Below the pieces are notes generated by a model that worked only from the letters and a program-made list of their open reading frames with translations, had not been told where the DNA came from and searched no databases. A DNA stretch of 64,000 nucleotides from contig JAKSTM010000001.1 in NCBI GenBank assembly GCA_024402565.1, positions 117,658 through 181,657 of the forward strand. The letters are read 5' to 3'. Source of the DNA: Treponema sp. (GTDB lineage Bacteria; Spirochaetota; Spirochaetia; Treponematales; Treponemataceae). A program made the position numbers and the translations under genes. Numbering within the stretch: position 1 is the first letter of the stretch; every line of letters starts with the position of its first letter. Of this stretch, positions 42,027 through 50,766 are shown piece after piece.

Positions 42027-42033
42027 TTTCAGT

Positions 42034-43404
42034 ATGGAACTTACTGAAATCCTTGTAGCTGTAAAACAGCCTGACTTTCAGAAAACTACCACATTCTCAG
42101 AACCGGTTCGTGAAACTCCTCGTAACGGGAAGTCTTTCAGTGAACTTCTGGCTGGTATTTCGTCTGAAAATCAGGATTCTGTAAAAGAAAATGTAGCAGA
42201 TACAAGCGAAAAAAATTACAAAAATGATGAGAAAGTCTCTGATTCAAAGAAATCAGAAGACGGAAAAACATCAGAAAAAGTACAAACTAAGGGCAAACCT
42301 GAAGAAAAATCAGAAAAAAAAGTTGCAGAGAATACAAAAAAGGATGAAAAGACAGAAAAAGGTCAAATTTATTCGTATTCTGCGTTAAATCTGATTAAAG
42401 AAGAAAATATGTCTGCCAATTTTAAAGGCCTTGAAGAAAATCAGGGAATGGAAATTGGTGAAATAACTAATAATCTTCTGGATAAAATTGCTTCTCGTGA
42501 TGATGGTGAAAGAGTAAAGATTCTTTCAAATGGCGTAAAACTTGAAGTTTCTGATGATTTTGATTTTGAAGTAGTAACAGATGAAGCTCTTGCTCTTGAA
42601 TCTGCCCAGACGAAATCTGTAGAAAATCCATTGGATTTCCTTTCAAGTTATGAACATTCTGAAGAAAATTCAGAATTTATTCAAAATTATAACCAGGCAG
42701 ACGTAAAAGAAGAGACTCCTTTTGATAAATTGAAATCAAAAATAAATGTAACAGATCTTCGTTCTGATAAATCTCCTGAAGAAAAAATAAATTCTGATAT
42801 TGCAGAACCAAAAATGAAAGTCACAATGACTGGAAATGATAGTGCAACTGTAGAACTAAATCTTGCAGCAGCTCAAAACCAGGTTTCCGGAGATGTTCTT
42901 GCAAACAATATTCAGATTGCATCCAGTGATGGTTCTACTTTCCAGGCCATGTTAAATAATCAGATTCAGGCTAATGCGGCGGAAATTGTTCAGACTGGAA
43001 ATATTATTCTTAAAGATAATAACAAAGGAACTATAAATCTTGTTCTTCATCCTGATGACATCGGTAATGTAAAAATTCAGCTTTCTTTGGATGGGGATAA
43101 AATTACAGGTCATATTGCTGTAAATACAAAAGAAGCACTTGAAGTGTTTAAAAATAATGCTGAAAGCCTTCGTGAAGCCTTTATGAAAAATGGATACGAA
43201 AATGCATCCTTTGAAGTTTCATATAATTCTTCAGGAAATAATGCTAGTCAGCAGTTTGCAGAACAAAATCAGCAGAATCAGAATTCATTTTTTGCAAAAC
43301 GTGAATATGGATTATTAGATTTAGCTGCTGGAAATTTTGATTCAGAAAATAAATCTGAAGAATTTTCAGAAATAACAAAATTTGGAATAAACATTGTTGC
43401 TTAA
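42034..43404 (+). CDS. fliK: Flagellar hook-length control protein FliK
   Basis: 456 residues. The first ~300 are a low-complexity, Lys/Glu/Ser-rich ruler region ([20 protein letters not shown]). The C-terminal ~130 residues hold the conserved hook-length domain that switches export from hook to filament: [39 protein letters not shown], and [17 protein letters not shown]. The end is Asn/Gln-rich. The start ATG lies at the expected transcript start of the FliA promoter, so the mRNA is probably leaderless. A second FliA promoter overlaps the last codons and drives flgD. Confidence 0.85.
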   Translation: MELTEILVAVKQPDFQKTTTFSEPVRETPRNGKSFSELLAGISSENQDSVKENVADTSEKNYKNDEKVSDSKKSEDGKTSEKVQTKGKPEEKSEKKVAENTKKDEKTEKGQIYSYSALNLIKEENMSANFKGLEENQGMEIGEITNNLLDKIASRDDGERVKILSNGVKLEVSDDFDFEVVTDEALALESAQTKSVENPLDFLSSYEHSEENSEFIQNYNQADVKEETPFDKLKSKINVTDLRSDKSPEEKINSDIAEPKMKVTMTGNDSATVELNLAAAQNQVSGDVLANNIQIASSDGSTFQAMLNNQIQANAAEIVQTGNIILKDNNKGTINLVLHPDDIGNVKIQLSLDGDKITGHIAVNTKEALEVFKNNAESLREAFMKNGYENASFEVSYNSSGNNASQQFAEQNQQNQNSFFAKREYGLLDLAAGNFDSENKSEEFSEITKFGINIVA

Positions 43405-43414
43405 CAGCCGATTA
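43388..43414 (+). promoter_or_regulatory. FliA (sigma28) promoter of flgD-flgE
   Basis: TAAA (43388-43391), 15-bp spacer, GCCGATTA (43407-43414): the closest match to the FliA consensus in the window. It begins inside fliK. Leader of about 36 nt with AGGGGG before flgD. Confidence 0.88.
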
Positions 43415-43457
43415 TAAAAAAGCAGCCGTAAGAGTGGGGGCGGCAAAAGGGGGTTGT

Positions 43458-43898
43458 ATGGAAATGATAAATACACAATTAAGCGCGGGTGAAAAGTTTG
43501 CTGTAGATAACACAGTAAATTCATTCAACAAAAAAAATGAAGCAGAAACAAGAGTAAAGAATGGTTCTCTTGGAAAAGATGATTTTCTTAAATTGTTGAT
43601 TACACAGCTTCAGAATCAGGATCCAACAAGCCCGATGGAAGACACACAGTTCATTTCACAGATGGCTCAGTTCAGTTCTCTGGAACAGATGACAAATATG
43701 TCTACATCTTTTTCAAAACTTGCTGCCATGATGAATAGTCAGGAGGCTTATTCAACATTAGGAAAAACTGTTGAAATAAATGCCGGTGAAGCAACAATTT
43801 CCGGTGTTGTTAGTGGAGCTACACGTGGAGAAAATCCACAGGTTATGGTAAACGGCGCTTTTTACAACATGGAACAAATCGCTGCAATTTATAACTAA
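43458..43898 (+). CDS. flgD: Flagellar hook capping protein FlgD
   Basis: 146 residues from ATG 43458, with AGGGGG 5-6 bases upstream; the frame extends to a GTG at 43434 that would bury that site. The N-terminal FlgD signature is clear: [20 protein letters not shown], followed by [21 protein letters not shown] short beta-rich end ([20 protein letters not shown]) is all that is left of the usual C-terminal Tudor/FN3 domains, so this is the compact form. FlgD caps the growing hook and is left behind when it is complete. flgE follows after 30 bp. Confidence 0.95.
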   Translation: MEMINTQLSAGEKFAVDNTVNSFNKKNEAETRVKNGSLGKDDFLKLLITQLQNQDPTSPMEDTQFISQMAQFSSLEQMTNMSTSFSKLAAMMNSQEAYSTLGKTVEINAGEATISGVVSGATRGENPQVMVNGAFYNMEQIAAIYN

Positions 43899-43928
43899 AA
43901 AGTAATTAATAACGAGAGGTAAAGATAT

Positions 43929-45320
43929 ATGATGAGATCACTTTATTCTGGAGTTTCAGGACTTCAGAATCACCAGACACGCATGGATGTAATTGGAAAC
44001 AACATTTCAAACGTAAATACAACTGGTTTTAAACGTGGACGCGTACAGTTCCAGGATATGATTAGTCAGCAGATGGCTGGAGCTGCAAAACCAACAGAAG
44101 AAGTTGGTGGTGTAAATCCAAAAGAAGTTGGACTTGGAATGACTGTTGCTTCAATTGACAACATCTTCACACAGGGAAACCTTCAGTCAACAGGTGTATC
44201 AACTGATCTTGCAATCCAGGGAAATGGATTCTTTATTCTTAAAAATGGTGATGAATCATTTTATACACGTAATGGTGCATTCGGCCTTGATATGAATGGA
44301 ACTCTCGTTAATCCAGCAACTGGTCTTAGAGTTCAGGGCTGGCAGGCCCGTGAACTTGACGGAGAAATGATTGTTCAGACTGCTGCAACACCAACAGACC
44401 TTGTTATTCCTGTAGGTTCTAAAGATCCTGCAAAAGAAACAACAAATGTAAAATACGCATGTAACCTTAATAAAAATGCTCCTGAAATTCTTGAAGGTGC
44501 TTCTGCTGCAGATGTTGCAAAAGGTACATGGAATACAGAACAGAAAATTTATGATAGTTTCGGAAATGAACATAATCTTAACATTTCTTTCCGTCGTGTT
44601 GTAGGAAATCCAAATCAGTGGGAAGCTACTGTAAATATCGATGTAGACAATGCGGATTTTACTCAGACAAGAATTGGTCTTGGTTCAACAGATGGTATGG
44701 GAAATACATTCCTTATTAATTTTGATAACTATGGCCTTCTTGAAAGCGTAACTGATACTGCAGGAAATGTGACTAATCCAAATGGAGAAATTGTCCTCCA
44801 GGCTTCTTACACAGTTCCAGAATCAAATACTGATGCAGATGGAAATCCTTATCGTCAGACAATGAATATCAACTTGGGAACAATTGGAAGTGCTGTTGAT
44901 ACAATTACACAGTCATCTTCAGGCTTTTCAACAAAAGGTTATTACCAGGATGGTTATACTCTTGGATATCTTGATACATTCAAGATCGATTCTAGCGGTG
45001 TAATTACTGGAGTTTACTCAAACGGAACAAACCGTACAATTGGACAGGTTGCATTGGCAACATTTACAAATAACCAGGGACTTGAAAAAGCAGGTGATAA
45101 TACTTACCGTGAATCTATCAACTCTGGAATGGCAAGAGTTGGTGAATCAGGAACAGCTGGTCGTGGTAAACTTCTTGCAGGTGCTTTGGAAATGTCAAAC
45201 GTTGATCTTTCTGAACAGATGACAGACATGATTGTTACACAGCGTGGTTTCCAGTCTAACGCAAAAACAATTCAGACTGCAGATACACTTCTTGAAACTG
45301 TTTTAAGTCTGAAACGCTAA
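43929..45320 (+). CDS. flgE: Flagellar hook protein FlgE
   Basis: 463 residues. N-terminal rod/hook helix [20 protein letters not shown] then [21 protein letters not shown]-terminal helix [20 protein letters not shown] and [20 protein letters not shown]. Counting from the ATG at 43929, Lys165 and Cys178 (in PVGSKDPAK and [10 protein letters not shown]) fall at the positions known to form the lysinoalanine cross-link between hook subunits in T. denticola. Cys178 is the only cysteine in the protein. The cross-link stiffens the hook for the wave-like swimming of spirochaetes. Codon bias is strong. Ends at a terminator, so flbD and motAB are not in this operon. Confidence 0.96.
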   Translation: MMRSLYSGVSGLQNHQTRMDVIGNNISNVNTTGFKRGRVQFQDMISQQMAGAAKPTEEVGGVNPKEVGLGMTVASIDNIFTQGNLQSTGVSTDLAIQGNGFFILKNGDESFYTRNGAFGLDMNGTLVNPATGLRVQGWQARELDGEMIVQTAATPTDLVIPVGSKDPAKETTNVKYACNLNKNAPEILEGASAADVAKGTWNTEQKIYDSFGNEHNLNISFRRVVGNPNQWEATVNIDVDNADFTQTRIGLGSTDGMGNTFLINFDNYGLLESVTDTAGNVTNPNGEIVLQASYTVPESNTDADGNPYRQTMNINLGTIGSAVDTITQSSSGFSTKGYYQDGYTLGYLDTFKIDSSGVITGVYSNGTNRTIGQVALATFTNNQGLEKAGDNTYRESINSGMARVGESGTAGRGKLLAGALEMSNVDLSEQMTDMIVTQRGFQSNAKTIQTADTLLETVLSLKR

Positions 45321-45331
45321 TAACAGTTAGA

Positions 45332-45364
45332 AATTGATAATTGACAATTGACAATTGAAAATTG
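45332..45364 (+). repeat. Short tandem heptad repeat AATTGAN
   Basis: Four and a half units: AATTGAT, AATTGAC, AATTGAC, AATTGAA, AATTG. It lies between the flgE stop and its terminator; each AATTG also makes short palindromes with its neighbours. No function is evident. Confidence 0.7.
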
Positions 45365-45375
45365 TTGAAAAAGAG

Positions 45376-45415
45376 AACCTCCGGTGGTGATGAAAGTCGC
45401 TGCCGGAGGTTTTTT
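45376..45415 (+). terminator. Terminator of flgE
   Basis: AACCTCCGG (45376-45384) pairs with CCGGAGGTT (45403-45411), 9 bp, then T to 45415. It sits between convergent flgE and the helicase gene. Confidence 0.92.
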
Positions 45416-45435
45416 GTTATGTGAATAACGGTGAT

Positions 45436-45451
45436 TGAGCTTGTCGAAGGG
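45436..45451 (+). repeat. Dispersed repeat TGAGCTTGTCGAAGGG, copy 1
   Basis: The identical 16-mer occurs at 50781-50796 in the loop of a long hairpin. Here it is preceded by CGGTGAT and has no flanking stem. It looks like a remnant of a REP-type intergenic element. Confidence 0.7.
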
Positions 45452-45474
45452 TCGAAATGGGCGTTAAAAAAAAA

Positions 45475-46593
45475 TTACTCTGGAGCTACTATTTTTCCGT
45501 TAATTATTTCTTTTGGATAAACACAGATGCCAAGTTTTTTTTCTAAAGTCGCAAATTTATGCATTTCGTATTCATCGCCAATGAGAACGTTGATTCCTGT
45601 TTTTCCTGCACGGGCTGTTCGTCCGGAACGATGAACAAAAAAATCATCATCGTGAGGAAGGTCCATTTGAATTACATGAGTTACATTCGCAATATCTAAA
45701 CCACGGGCACTTAAATCGCTTGTAATAAGAATGCGGCATTTACCACTTCTGAATTTATCAATGGCGGCTTTTCGTGTCTGCTTGTCGGCTTTTGCATGAA
45801 GTGCCATACAGTCGATTTTTTTAAATCGTAATTTTTGAAAAATGTTATCTACTTGATCTGAACGGCTTGTAAATACCAGAGCTTTTCCAGGATTTTCTGC
45901 GGCAATAAATTTTCTTAAGGTGTCGATTTTATCTCTGTATTCAGCATAAATGGCCCAATGCGTTATTCTTTTTTTTAGGACATCTTCTTCTGGCATAACC
46001 ACACTTTCAGTTTCTGTAAAGAATTTTGAAACCTGGGAATTTATTGTTGCAGAACATGCGATAACCTGAATATTTTCCGGCATACAGTCTCGTAGTGCAG
46101 AAGTGGATTCTATAAGTTCTTTTTTTACCATTCTGTCCGTTTCATCAAAAATTATTGCATTGGCATTTGAAACTTTTAATTTTTTTAGGTTTATTAGTTC
46201 CACCAGTCTAGCAGGAGTTCCAATTACTATTTGAGGTTTTTCTTTAAGTACATCAATTTGACGTTTTAATGGCGCACCACCAATAAAAAGGGCTGTTTTT
46301 CTTTCGGTTATAGATTTAGCGGCCAGATTAATTTGCGATGCCAATTCAAAAGTTGGAGCTGTAATAATTATTTTGACAGAAGTTTTATCTGTATCTCGTT
46401 CAAGCCGTTCTACCAGTGGAAGAAGATAGGCAAAAGTTTTTCCTGTTCCTGTTTCACTTTGAAAAAGGACATTTTTATGTTCAAAAATCATTGGGATTAT
46501 TTTGTTCTGCACGTTTGTAGGGGCAGAAATATTCTGATTTTTGAGTTTTTCTATAATTGAATCTGAAAGTAAATCAAATGCGTTTTCTGACAT
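45475..46593 (-). CDS. DEAD-box RNA helicase with DETD motif
   Basis: 372 residues. Motif Q FDLLSDSIIEKLKNQNISAPTNVQ-like start, motif I FQSETGTGKTFAYLLP, Ia APTFELASQ, II IIFDETDRMV, III ACSATI, IV KALVFTSRSDQ, V ITSDLSARGLDI, VI HRSGRTARAG. All motifs of an ATP-dependent RNA unwinding enzyme are there, but motif II is Asp-Glu-Thr-Asp instead of Asp-Glu-Ala-Asp, and the C-terminal tail is short. It may act in ribosome assembly or RNA turnover. It is divergent from the glycosyltransferase and convergent with flgE; the start at 46593 has only a weak GA-rich leader. Confidence 0.9.
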   Translation of the reverse strand: MSENAFDLLSDSIIEKLKNQNISAPTNVQNKIIPMIFEHKNVLFQSETGTGKTFAYLLPLVERLERDTDKTSVKIIITAPTFELASQINLAAKSITERKTALFIGGAPLKRQIDVLKEKPQIVIGTPARLVELINLKKLKVSNANAIIFDETDRMVKKELIESTSALRDCMPENIQVIACSATINSQVSKFFTETESVVMPEEDVLKKRITHWAIYAEYRDKIDTLRKFIAAENPGKALVFTSRSDQVDNIFQKLRFKKIDCMALHAKADKQTRKAAIDKFRSGKCRILITSDLSARGLDIANVTHVIQMDLPHDDDFFVHRSGRTARAGKTGINVLIGDEYEMHKFATLEKKLGICVYPKEIINGKIVAPE

Positions 46594-46648
46594 AAGGTCA
46601 TTTTAAAAAGTACTTTTATGGGAGTCAACATGGTAATTTATACCTTCC

Positions 46649-46677
46649 TTGACAAATTTCTGGTAGTCTTACAAAAT
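46649..46677 (+). promoter_or_regulatory. Promoter of the glycosyltransferase gene, possibly leaderless
   Basis: TTGACA (46649-46654), 17-bp spacer, CAAAAT (46672-46677), and the ATG at 46684 follows after 6 bases. AAGG at 46679-46682 is too close to the ATG to work as a Shine-Dalgarno. Confidence 0.55.
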
Positions 46678-46683
46678 TAAGGT

Positions 46684-47781
46684 ATGCGTATTGGAATTGA
46701 TACTTGTGGCTGTAATCACGCTAGAAGCGGGGTAGGCTCATATATATTGTCTTTTGTTTCGAATTTGCCCCAGTCAGAAGATTTTACTTTTGAATTGTTT
46801 GGTCTGGAAGCTGACCGTTTTACATATAGTTCTGGAAAAGAGATTTCCTTTTCTTCTATTCCTGATTGCAAAAATCTGAAAGCAGTGCAGAAGTGGCATA
46901 AAAGAAAAGCGGTAAAATTTATTCAAAAAAATAAATATGATGTAGTTCTTTTTCCAAACCCTATGGTTGTAACTCCTGTTGTTGGAAATTTTAAGTCAAT
47001 TGTCCAAATCAGTGTGCCATATTCTGCTCATTCTGATAAAAAAAGCTTAAAAAAGGTAGAAAAAGTATTAAAAAAAGTAGATTACATTATTGCTGCCAGT
47101 GATTACATAAAGAAGGATCTTATATCAAATGGGGTTCCTGAAGAAAAGATTACAATTGTACATAATGGAATAGATCATACTATTTTTTATCCGGTACTTG
47201 ATTTGGATTCTGATATCCTTGATATAAAACCTTTTGCCATTAAAAGACCATATTTCCTTTATTGTTCATCTCTTTCAGGCGCCAGAAAAAAGCATATTGA
47301 ATTGATAAAGGCTTTTGAACTTTTTAAGGAAAAAAATAAAACTGAACATCGTTTGGTAATAGCTGGCGATGATGGTGAATATTCTACGATTGTGCATAAT
47401 GCCGCTTATAATTCAAAATATGCGGATAATATTTTTATTACAGGTTTTTTTCCTTTTGAAAGTCTGGCAAAATTGTATGCCGGCAGTGATGGTTGTATTG
47501 TGCCGGCTGTGAGAGAAGGCGCTGGACTTCCTGTTCTGGAAGCTATGGCTTGTGGAGTACCGGTTTTATGTTCTTCAAGTGGAGCTTTACCAGAAATGGG
47601 AAGTGATGTTCCTCTTTATTTTGATTCAGATAATATCGAAGAAATGGCCGACGCAATGGAACGAATTATTTCTGAAGAGGAACTTCGCAAAAAAATGATT
47701 GATTCTGGAATAGAAAGGGCTTCTTCATTTAACTGGAAGACAACAGTTACCGAAACTTTAAATGTAATTAAAGTTCAATAA
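46684..47781 (+). CDS. Family 4 glycosyltransferase
   Basis: 365 residues, GT-B fold. N-terminal RIGIDTCGCNHARSGVGSYI is the acceptor-side Rossmann start with the glycine loop. The linker has DYIIAASDYIKKDLISNGVP and ITIVHNGIDHTIFYP. The C-terminal donor domain carries ITGFFPFESLAKLYAGSDGC and the retaining GT4 signature REGAGLPVLEAMACGVPVLC, where the two Glu of EGAGLPVLE contact the nucleotide sugar. It moves a sugar from a nucleotide donor onto a lipid or glycan; the acceptor is unknown. No membrane segment. It stands alone, not in a surface-glycan cluster. Confidence 0.9.
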   Translation: MRIGIDTCGCNHARSGVGSYILSFVSNLPQSEDFTFELFGLEADRFTYSSGKEISFSSIPDCKNLKAVQKWHKRKAVKFIQKNKYDVVLFPNPMVVTPVVGNFKSIVQISVPYSAHSDKKSLKKVEKVLKKVDYIIAASDYIKKDLISNGVPEEKITIVHNGIDHTIFYPVLDLDSDILDIKPFAIKRPYFLYCSSLSGARKKHIELIKAFELFKEKNKTEHRLVIAGDDGEYSTIVHNAAYNSKYADNIFITGFFPFESLAKLYAGSDGCIVPAVREGAGLPVLEAMACGVPVLCSSSGALPEMGSDVPLYFDSDNIEEMADAMERIISEEELRKKMIDSGIERASSFNWKTTVTETLNVIKVQ

Positions 47782-47847
47782 AAGTTTATTAAAAACGCAA
47801 CATGAACATAATAATACCGAAATATAAACAAAAGAAAATTTAGTATA

Positions 47848-48873
47848 ATGTTTTTTTTTAAGAAGTATAAATTATTCATTCTGATTTTATTTTTAATTCT
47901 ATTTTCATGTATTCCAATGTGGGCTGAAATTCCTGAAAGTCTATATGGTATTTGGGAAGGAAAAGACCGTTATGTTTTTTTTGAAAATGTAAAGGATGAA
48001 GATCGGATTGTTATTATCTTAAAAGATTATTATGGCTGGTATCTGGATCGAGTGGTAGAACATGAAGATTATGATGTGGTTTATGGAAAAGATTTTCCGC
48101 GTTCACGTAATGCTGCCACAACCAAAAAATCAATATTTGTTGCATTAGATTCTACGCCATTGTGGCTTTCCGAAGGTAATTCAAATGATTTTTCAGGTGC
48201 CTATGAATTGAAACTTATTTATGGGAAATCAGATGTTTCTTATGTTCCTTTTGCCATAATTGATGGAAAAATGTACCTTGAATTCTGGATTTCAGATGCA
48301 GAACAGACGGGCTTTTGGAAAGGAAATGTTGTATCTGAAGGAATAAAAGTGTCTGATCAAAAAGAGCAGGAAGAACTCTTTTCCTGGTTTATTGATGAAC
48401 AAAACAACAAGTTCTATAAAATCCGATACTGGAAAACCCAGATGGATTATGATTCAGAGCTTCAAGCAGTTTTAGAATCTGAATATTATGTTTCGAAGCA
48501 TATTATTTCTGCACAAAATACATATACTTGTGTGCCAGGACGGCGTGTGAATATAAGAAATATTGATAAAACTCCTGTTTCAATTCCATTTGATGGAAAA
48601 GATGTTTTATATAATGAAGAAAAAACTCTTTGCGCTGTAAATAATGTTTATCTTAATCGGTTGGCTGATAAAAATACATTTGAGCAGCTCATGGAAATTG
48701 TACGTATTCAAAATTCCCGTCGTAAGCCTGATCCTCCTCCACTTTTTCCGCCAAAAGACCTGGATTTCCATTGGGATTTAATCGATTATCTTGAAAAAGA
48801 TGATGCTCTCATTCAGGAAGTTCGTAAACGTCAGAAAGAATTTGGCGTAAGAGGGAAAGACATTGGCCGTTAA
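47848..48873 (+). CDS. Exported protein of unknown function upstream of flgF
   Basis: 341 residues with an N-terminal signal (LFILILFLILFSCIPMWA), possibly a lipoprotein since a Cys follows FS in LFSC. Tryptophan- and tyrosine-rich beta stretches (ESLYGIWEGKDRYVFFENV, LKDYYGWYLDRVV, MYLEFWISDAEQTGFWKG) suggest a lipocalin-like or similar small barrel around residues 25-160. A proline-rich turn (RRKPDPPPLFPPKDLDF) precedes a charged C-terminal helix. In T. pallidum a hypothetical gene occupies the same place before the rod genes. ATG 47848 has no Shine-Dalgarno. No function can be assigned; a flagellar or envelope role is suggested by context only. Confidence 0.65.
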   Translation: MFFFKKYKLFILILFLILFSCIPMWAEIPESLYGIWEGKDRYVFFENVKDEDRIVIILKDYYGWYLDRVVEHEDYDVVYGKDFPRSRNAATTKKSIFVALDSTPLWLSEGNSNDFSGAYELKLIYGKSDVSYVPFAIIDGKMYLEFWISDAEQTGFWKGNVVSEGIKVSDQKEQEELFSWFIDEQNNKFYKIRYWKTQMDYDSELQAVLESEYYVSKHIISAQNTYTCVPGRRVNIRNIDKTPVSIPFDGKDVLYNEEKTLCAVNNVYLNRLADKNTFEQLMEIVRIQNSRRKPDPPPLFPPKDLDFHWDLIDYLEKDDALIQEVRKRQKEFGVRGKDIGR

Positions 48874-48903
48874 TCTGGCGAGACTGTTATTAAAATAAAT
48901 TCC

Positions 48904-48930
48904 TAAACAATCCTTAAAAATCACCGATTA
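48904..48930 (+). promoter_or_regulatory. FliA (sigma28) promoter of flgF-flgG
   Basis: TAAA (48904-48907), 15-bp spacer, ACCGATTA (48923-48930). The leader to flgF is about 70 nt and structured. Confidence 0.85.
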
Positions 48931-48942
48931 TATGAGTAAGAA

Positions 48943-48977
48943 ACTCCCACTTGGGGCGGAAGTTTTCTGCCGGGAGT
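48943..48977 (+). promoter_or_regulatory. Leader stem-loop of flgF mRNA
   Basis: Outer stem ACTCCC/GGGAGT (48943-48948 with 48972-48977) and inner 7-bp stem GGCGGAA/TTCTGCC (48955-48961 with 48965-48971). There is no T-run, so it is not a terminator. GGA triplets in it are of the kind CsrA binds, but this is inference. Confidence 0.55.
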
Positions 48978-49005
48978 ACTGATTCATATACTGGGGTGGT
49001 ATTTT

Positions 49006-49803
49006 ATGATCAGAGGATGGTACACAGGTGCAAGCGGCATGAATGCCCAGCAGAACCGCCTGGATGCTATTTCAAATAATCTTGCAAACGTAGATACAGC
49101 AGGTTATAAGCGTGATGTAACAGTAAGCAAGAATTTCAGTGAGCTTCTTCTCCGCCGTACAAGCTTTGACGGCCAGTATGAAACTCCTTTTGGCTCAGCA
49201 GACGCTGCACCGATTATCGGAAAACTTGGGCTTGGTGTAGAAACTAACGAAAATTACACAGATTTTGCTCAAGGTTCTTTCAAAGTAACAAATACAAAGA
49301 CAGATACAGCACTTGCCGGAAAAGGTTTTTATGTAATTGAAACACCTAACGGTGAACGTTATACAAGAAACGGAAACTTCTTTATCGGTAAAGAAGGAAT
49401 CCTTGAAACAAAAGACGGATACCCTGTTCTTGGGGAAAATGGGTATATCCGTGTAACAGATGATAAATTTAAAGTAAATGAAGACGGAATTATTTTTTCT
49501 GAGACTGAAGACCGAGAAATTGATCGTTTTCAGGTTGTCAGATTCGATAATGAACGTTATCTGAAAAAGATGGGAAACAGCTTCTACGCTGCAAATGATA
49601 TTTCAGGTCCTGCACATATCGCTGAAGGTTCTGAGCGTCCTACATTTATGCAGGGGTACACAGAAACTTCAAATGTGAATGTAGTAAACGAAATGGTGCA
49701 GATGATTGAAGTGAATCGTGCTTATGAAGCAAACCAGAAAACCATTACAAGCCAGGATAGCATGATGGATACACTCTGGAGTAAAGTTGCGGTTTATAAA
49801 TAG
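49006..49803 (+). CDS. flgF: Flagellar basal-body rod protein FlgF (FlgG1)
   Basis: 265 residues. Rod-family N-terminal helix MIRGWYTGASGMNAQQNRLD then ISNNLANVDTAGYKRDVTVS; C-terminal helix SNVNVVNEMVQMIEVNRAYE and NQKTITSQDSMMDTLWSKV. The mid domain (~85-190) is shorter than in FlgE. FlgF forms part of the proximal-to-distal rod crossing the periplasmic space to the hook. GGGGTGG precedes the ATG. The gap to flgG is 101 bp and full of G+C-rich hairpins. Confidence 0.93.
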   Translation: MIRGWYTGASGMNAQQNRLDAISNNLANVDTAGYKRDVTVSKNFSELLLRRTSFDGQYETPFGSADAAPIIGKLGLGVETNENYTDFAQGSFKVTNTKTDTALAGKGFYVIETPNGERYTRNGNFFIGKEGILETKDGYPVLGENGYIRVTDDKFKVNEDGIIFSETEDREIDRFQVVRFDNERYLKKMGNSFYAANDISGPAHIAEGSERPTFMQGYTETSNVNVVNEMVQMIEVNRAYEANQKTITSQDSMMDTLWSKVAVYK

Positions 49804-49811
49804 CAGGCGTT

Positions 49812-49884
49812 GCGGACCGGCGATTGAGGTCCGCTAGATGGGGTAGCGCGCAACTGTGTGCGCGCGCAGGGGAAGGCTTTCCCC
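49812..49884 (+). repeat. Three consecutive G+C-rich hairpins between flgF and flgG
   Basis: GCGGACC/GGTCCGC (49812-49818 with 49828-49834), GCGCGCA/TGCGCGC (49846-49852 with 49859-49865), and GGGGAA/TTCCCC (49869-49874 with 49879-49884). None is followed by a T-run. They fill nearly the whole intergenic space, ending 20 bases before the flgG start. Confidence 0.85.
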
Positions 49885-49904
49885 TTTATTAAAAGGAAAA
49901 TATT

Positions 49905-50699
49905 ATGGTAAGAAGTTTATGGACAGCAGCTACCGGTATGAACGGTCAGCAGTCAAATATTGATGCAATTTCAAATAACCTTTCAAATGTAAATACAACA
50001 GGTTATAAACAGCAGCGTGTTGAATTCGAAGATTTGATTTATCAGAATTTAAAACTTGCAGGAACTCCTGCAACAGAAGATACAGTTACTCCGGTTGGAA
50101 TCCAGCAGGGTGCCGGTGTAAAAGTTGCCGCAACTCAACGCATCATGAATCAGGGATCTCTCCAGAATACTGGTGTTGATACTGATGTTGCAATCGTTGG
50201 TGAAGGTTTCTTCCGTGTTCAGCAGTATGATGGAAGTTATGCTTACACACGTGACGGTTCTTTCAAAGTAGATATGAACGGTCAGCTTGTTACATCAAAC
50301 GGGCTTCGTGTAATGCCTGAAATCATTCTTCCTGAAGGATATGATGTTTCTACATTGAATATTACACAGGGTGGTGTAGTTTCCGTAAAAGTAAATGGCG
50401 GAAATGAACCTGTCGAAGTTGGCCAGATGGAACTTTTCCGTTTTCCAAATGCTGTTGGACTTCAGGCTGAAGGAGATAATCTGTTTTCAGTAACAAATGC
50501 TTCAGGTGCCCCAATTGCAGGTCGCCCAGGATATGAAGGCTTTGGACAGACTCGCCACAAATTCCTTGAAATGTCTAACGTTTCTGTTGTAAATGAAATG
50601 GTTCAGATGATTACCGCTCAGCGCGCTTACGAATTTAATTCAAAATCGGTTCAGACAAGTGATTCTATGCTTTCAACAGCCGTAAACTTGAAACGATAG
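49905..50699 (+). CDS. flgG: Flagellar basal-body rod protein FlgG
   Basis: 264 residues. MVRSLWTAATGMNGQQSNID followed by ISNNLSNVNTTGYKQQRVEF is the FlgG start; FLEMSNVSVVNEMVQMITAQ and RAYEFNSKSVQTSDSMLSTA the end. The insert YQNLKLAGTPATEDTVTPVG near residue 50-65 is the FlgG-specific stretch known to stiffen the distal rod. Distal rod subunits carry torque from the motor to the hook. AAAGGA precedes the ATG. Second gene of the FliA-driven flgF-flgG unit, closed by a terminator. Confidence 0.95.
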   Translation: MVRSLWTAATGMNGQQSNIDAISNNLSNVNTTGYKQQRVEFEDLIYQNLKLAGTPATEDTVTPVGIQQGAGVKVAATQRIMNQGSLQNTGVDTDVAIVGEGFFRVQQYDGSYAYTRDGSFKVDMNGQLVTSNGLRVMPEIILPEGYDVSTLNITQGGVVSVKVNGGNEPVEVGQMELFRFPNAVGLQAEGDNLFSVTNASGAPIAGRPGYEGFGQTRHKFLEMSNVSVVNEMVQMITAQRAYEFNSKSVQTSDSMLSTAVNLKR

Positions 50700-50730
50700 T
50701 AATTGATAATAAATAATTTTACTCCTTATC

Positions 50731-50766
50731 AACACCTTTGCATTAAATGCAAAGGTGTTTTTTTTT
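50731..50766 (+). terminator. Terminator of flgF-flgG
   Basis: AACACCTTTGCA (50731-50742) pairs with TGCAAAGGTGTT (50747-50758), a 12-bp stem with TTAA loop, then T to 50766. Confidence 0.95.

Noticed and set aside
45332..45364. AATTGAC heptads as a binding-site array or phase-variation tract
   Set aside because: They lie after the flgE stop and before its terminator, so change in copy number would not affect a start codon; too A/T-rich to judge as binding sites.
47844..47849. TATAAT overlapping the start codon of the gene at 47848, as its promoter
   Set aside because: A transcript from it would begin after the ATG, and no -35 or later start codon fits.
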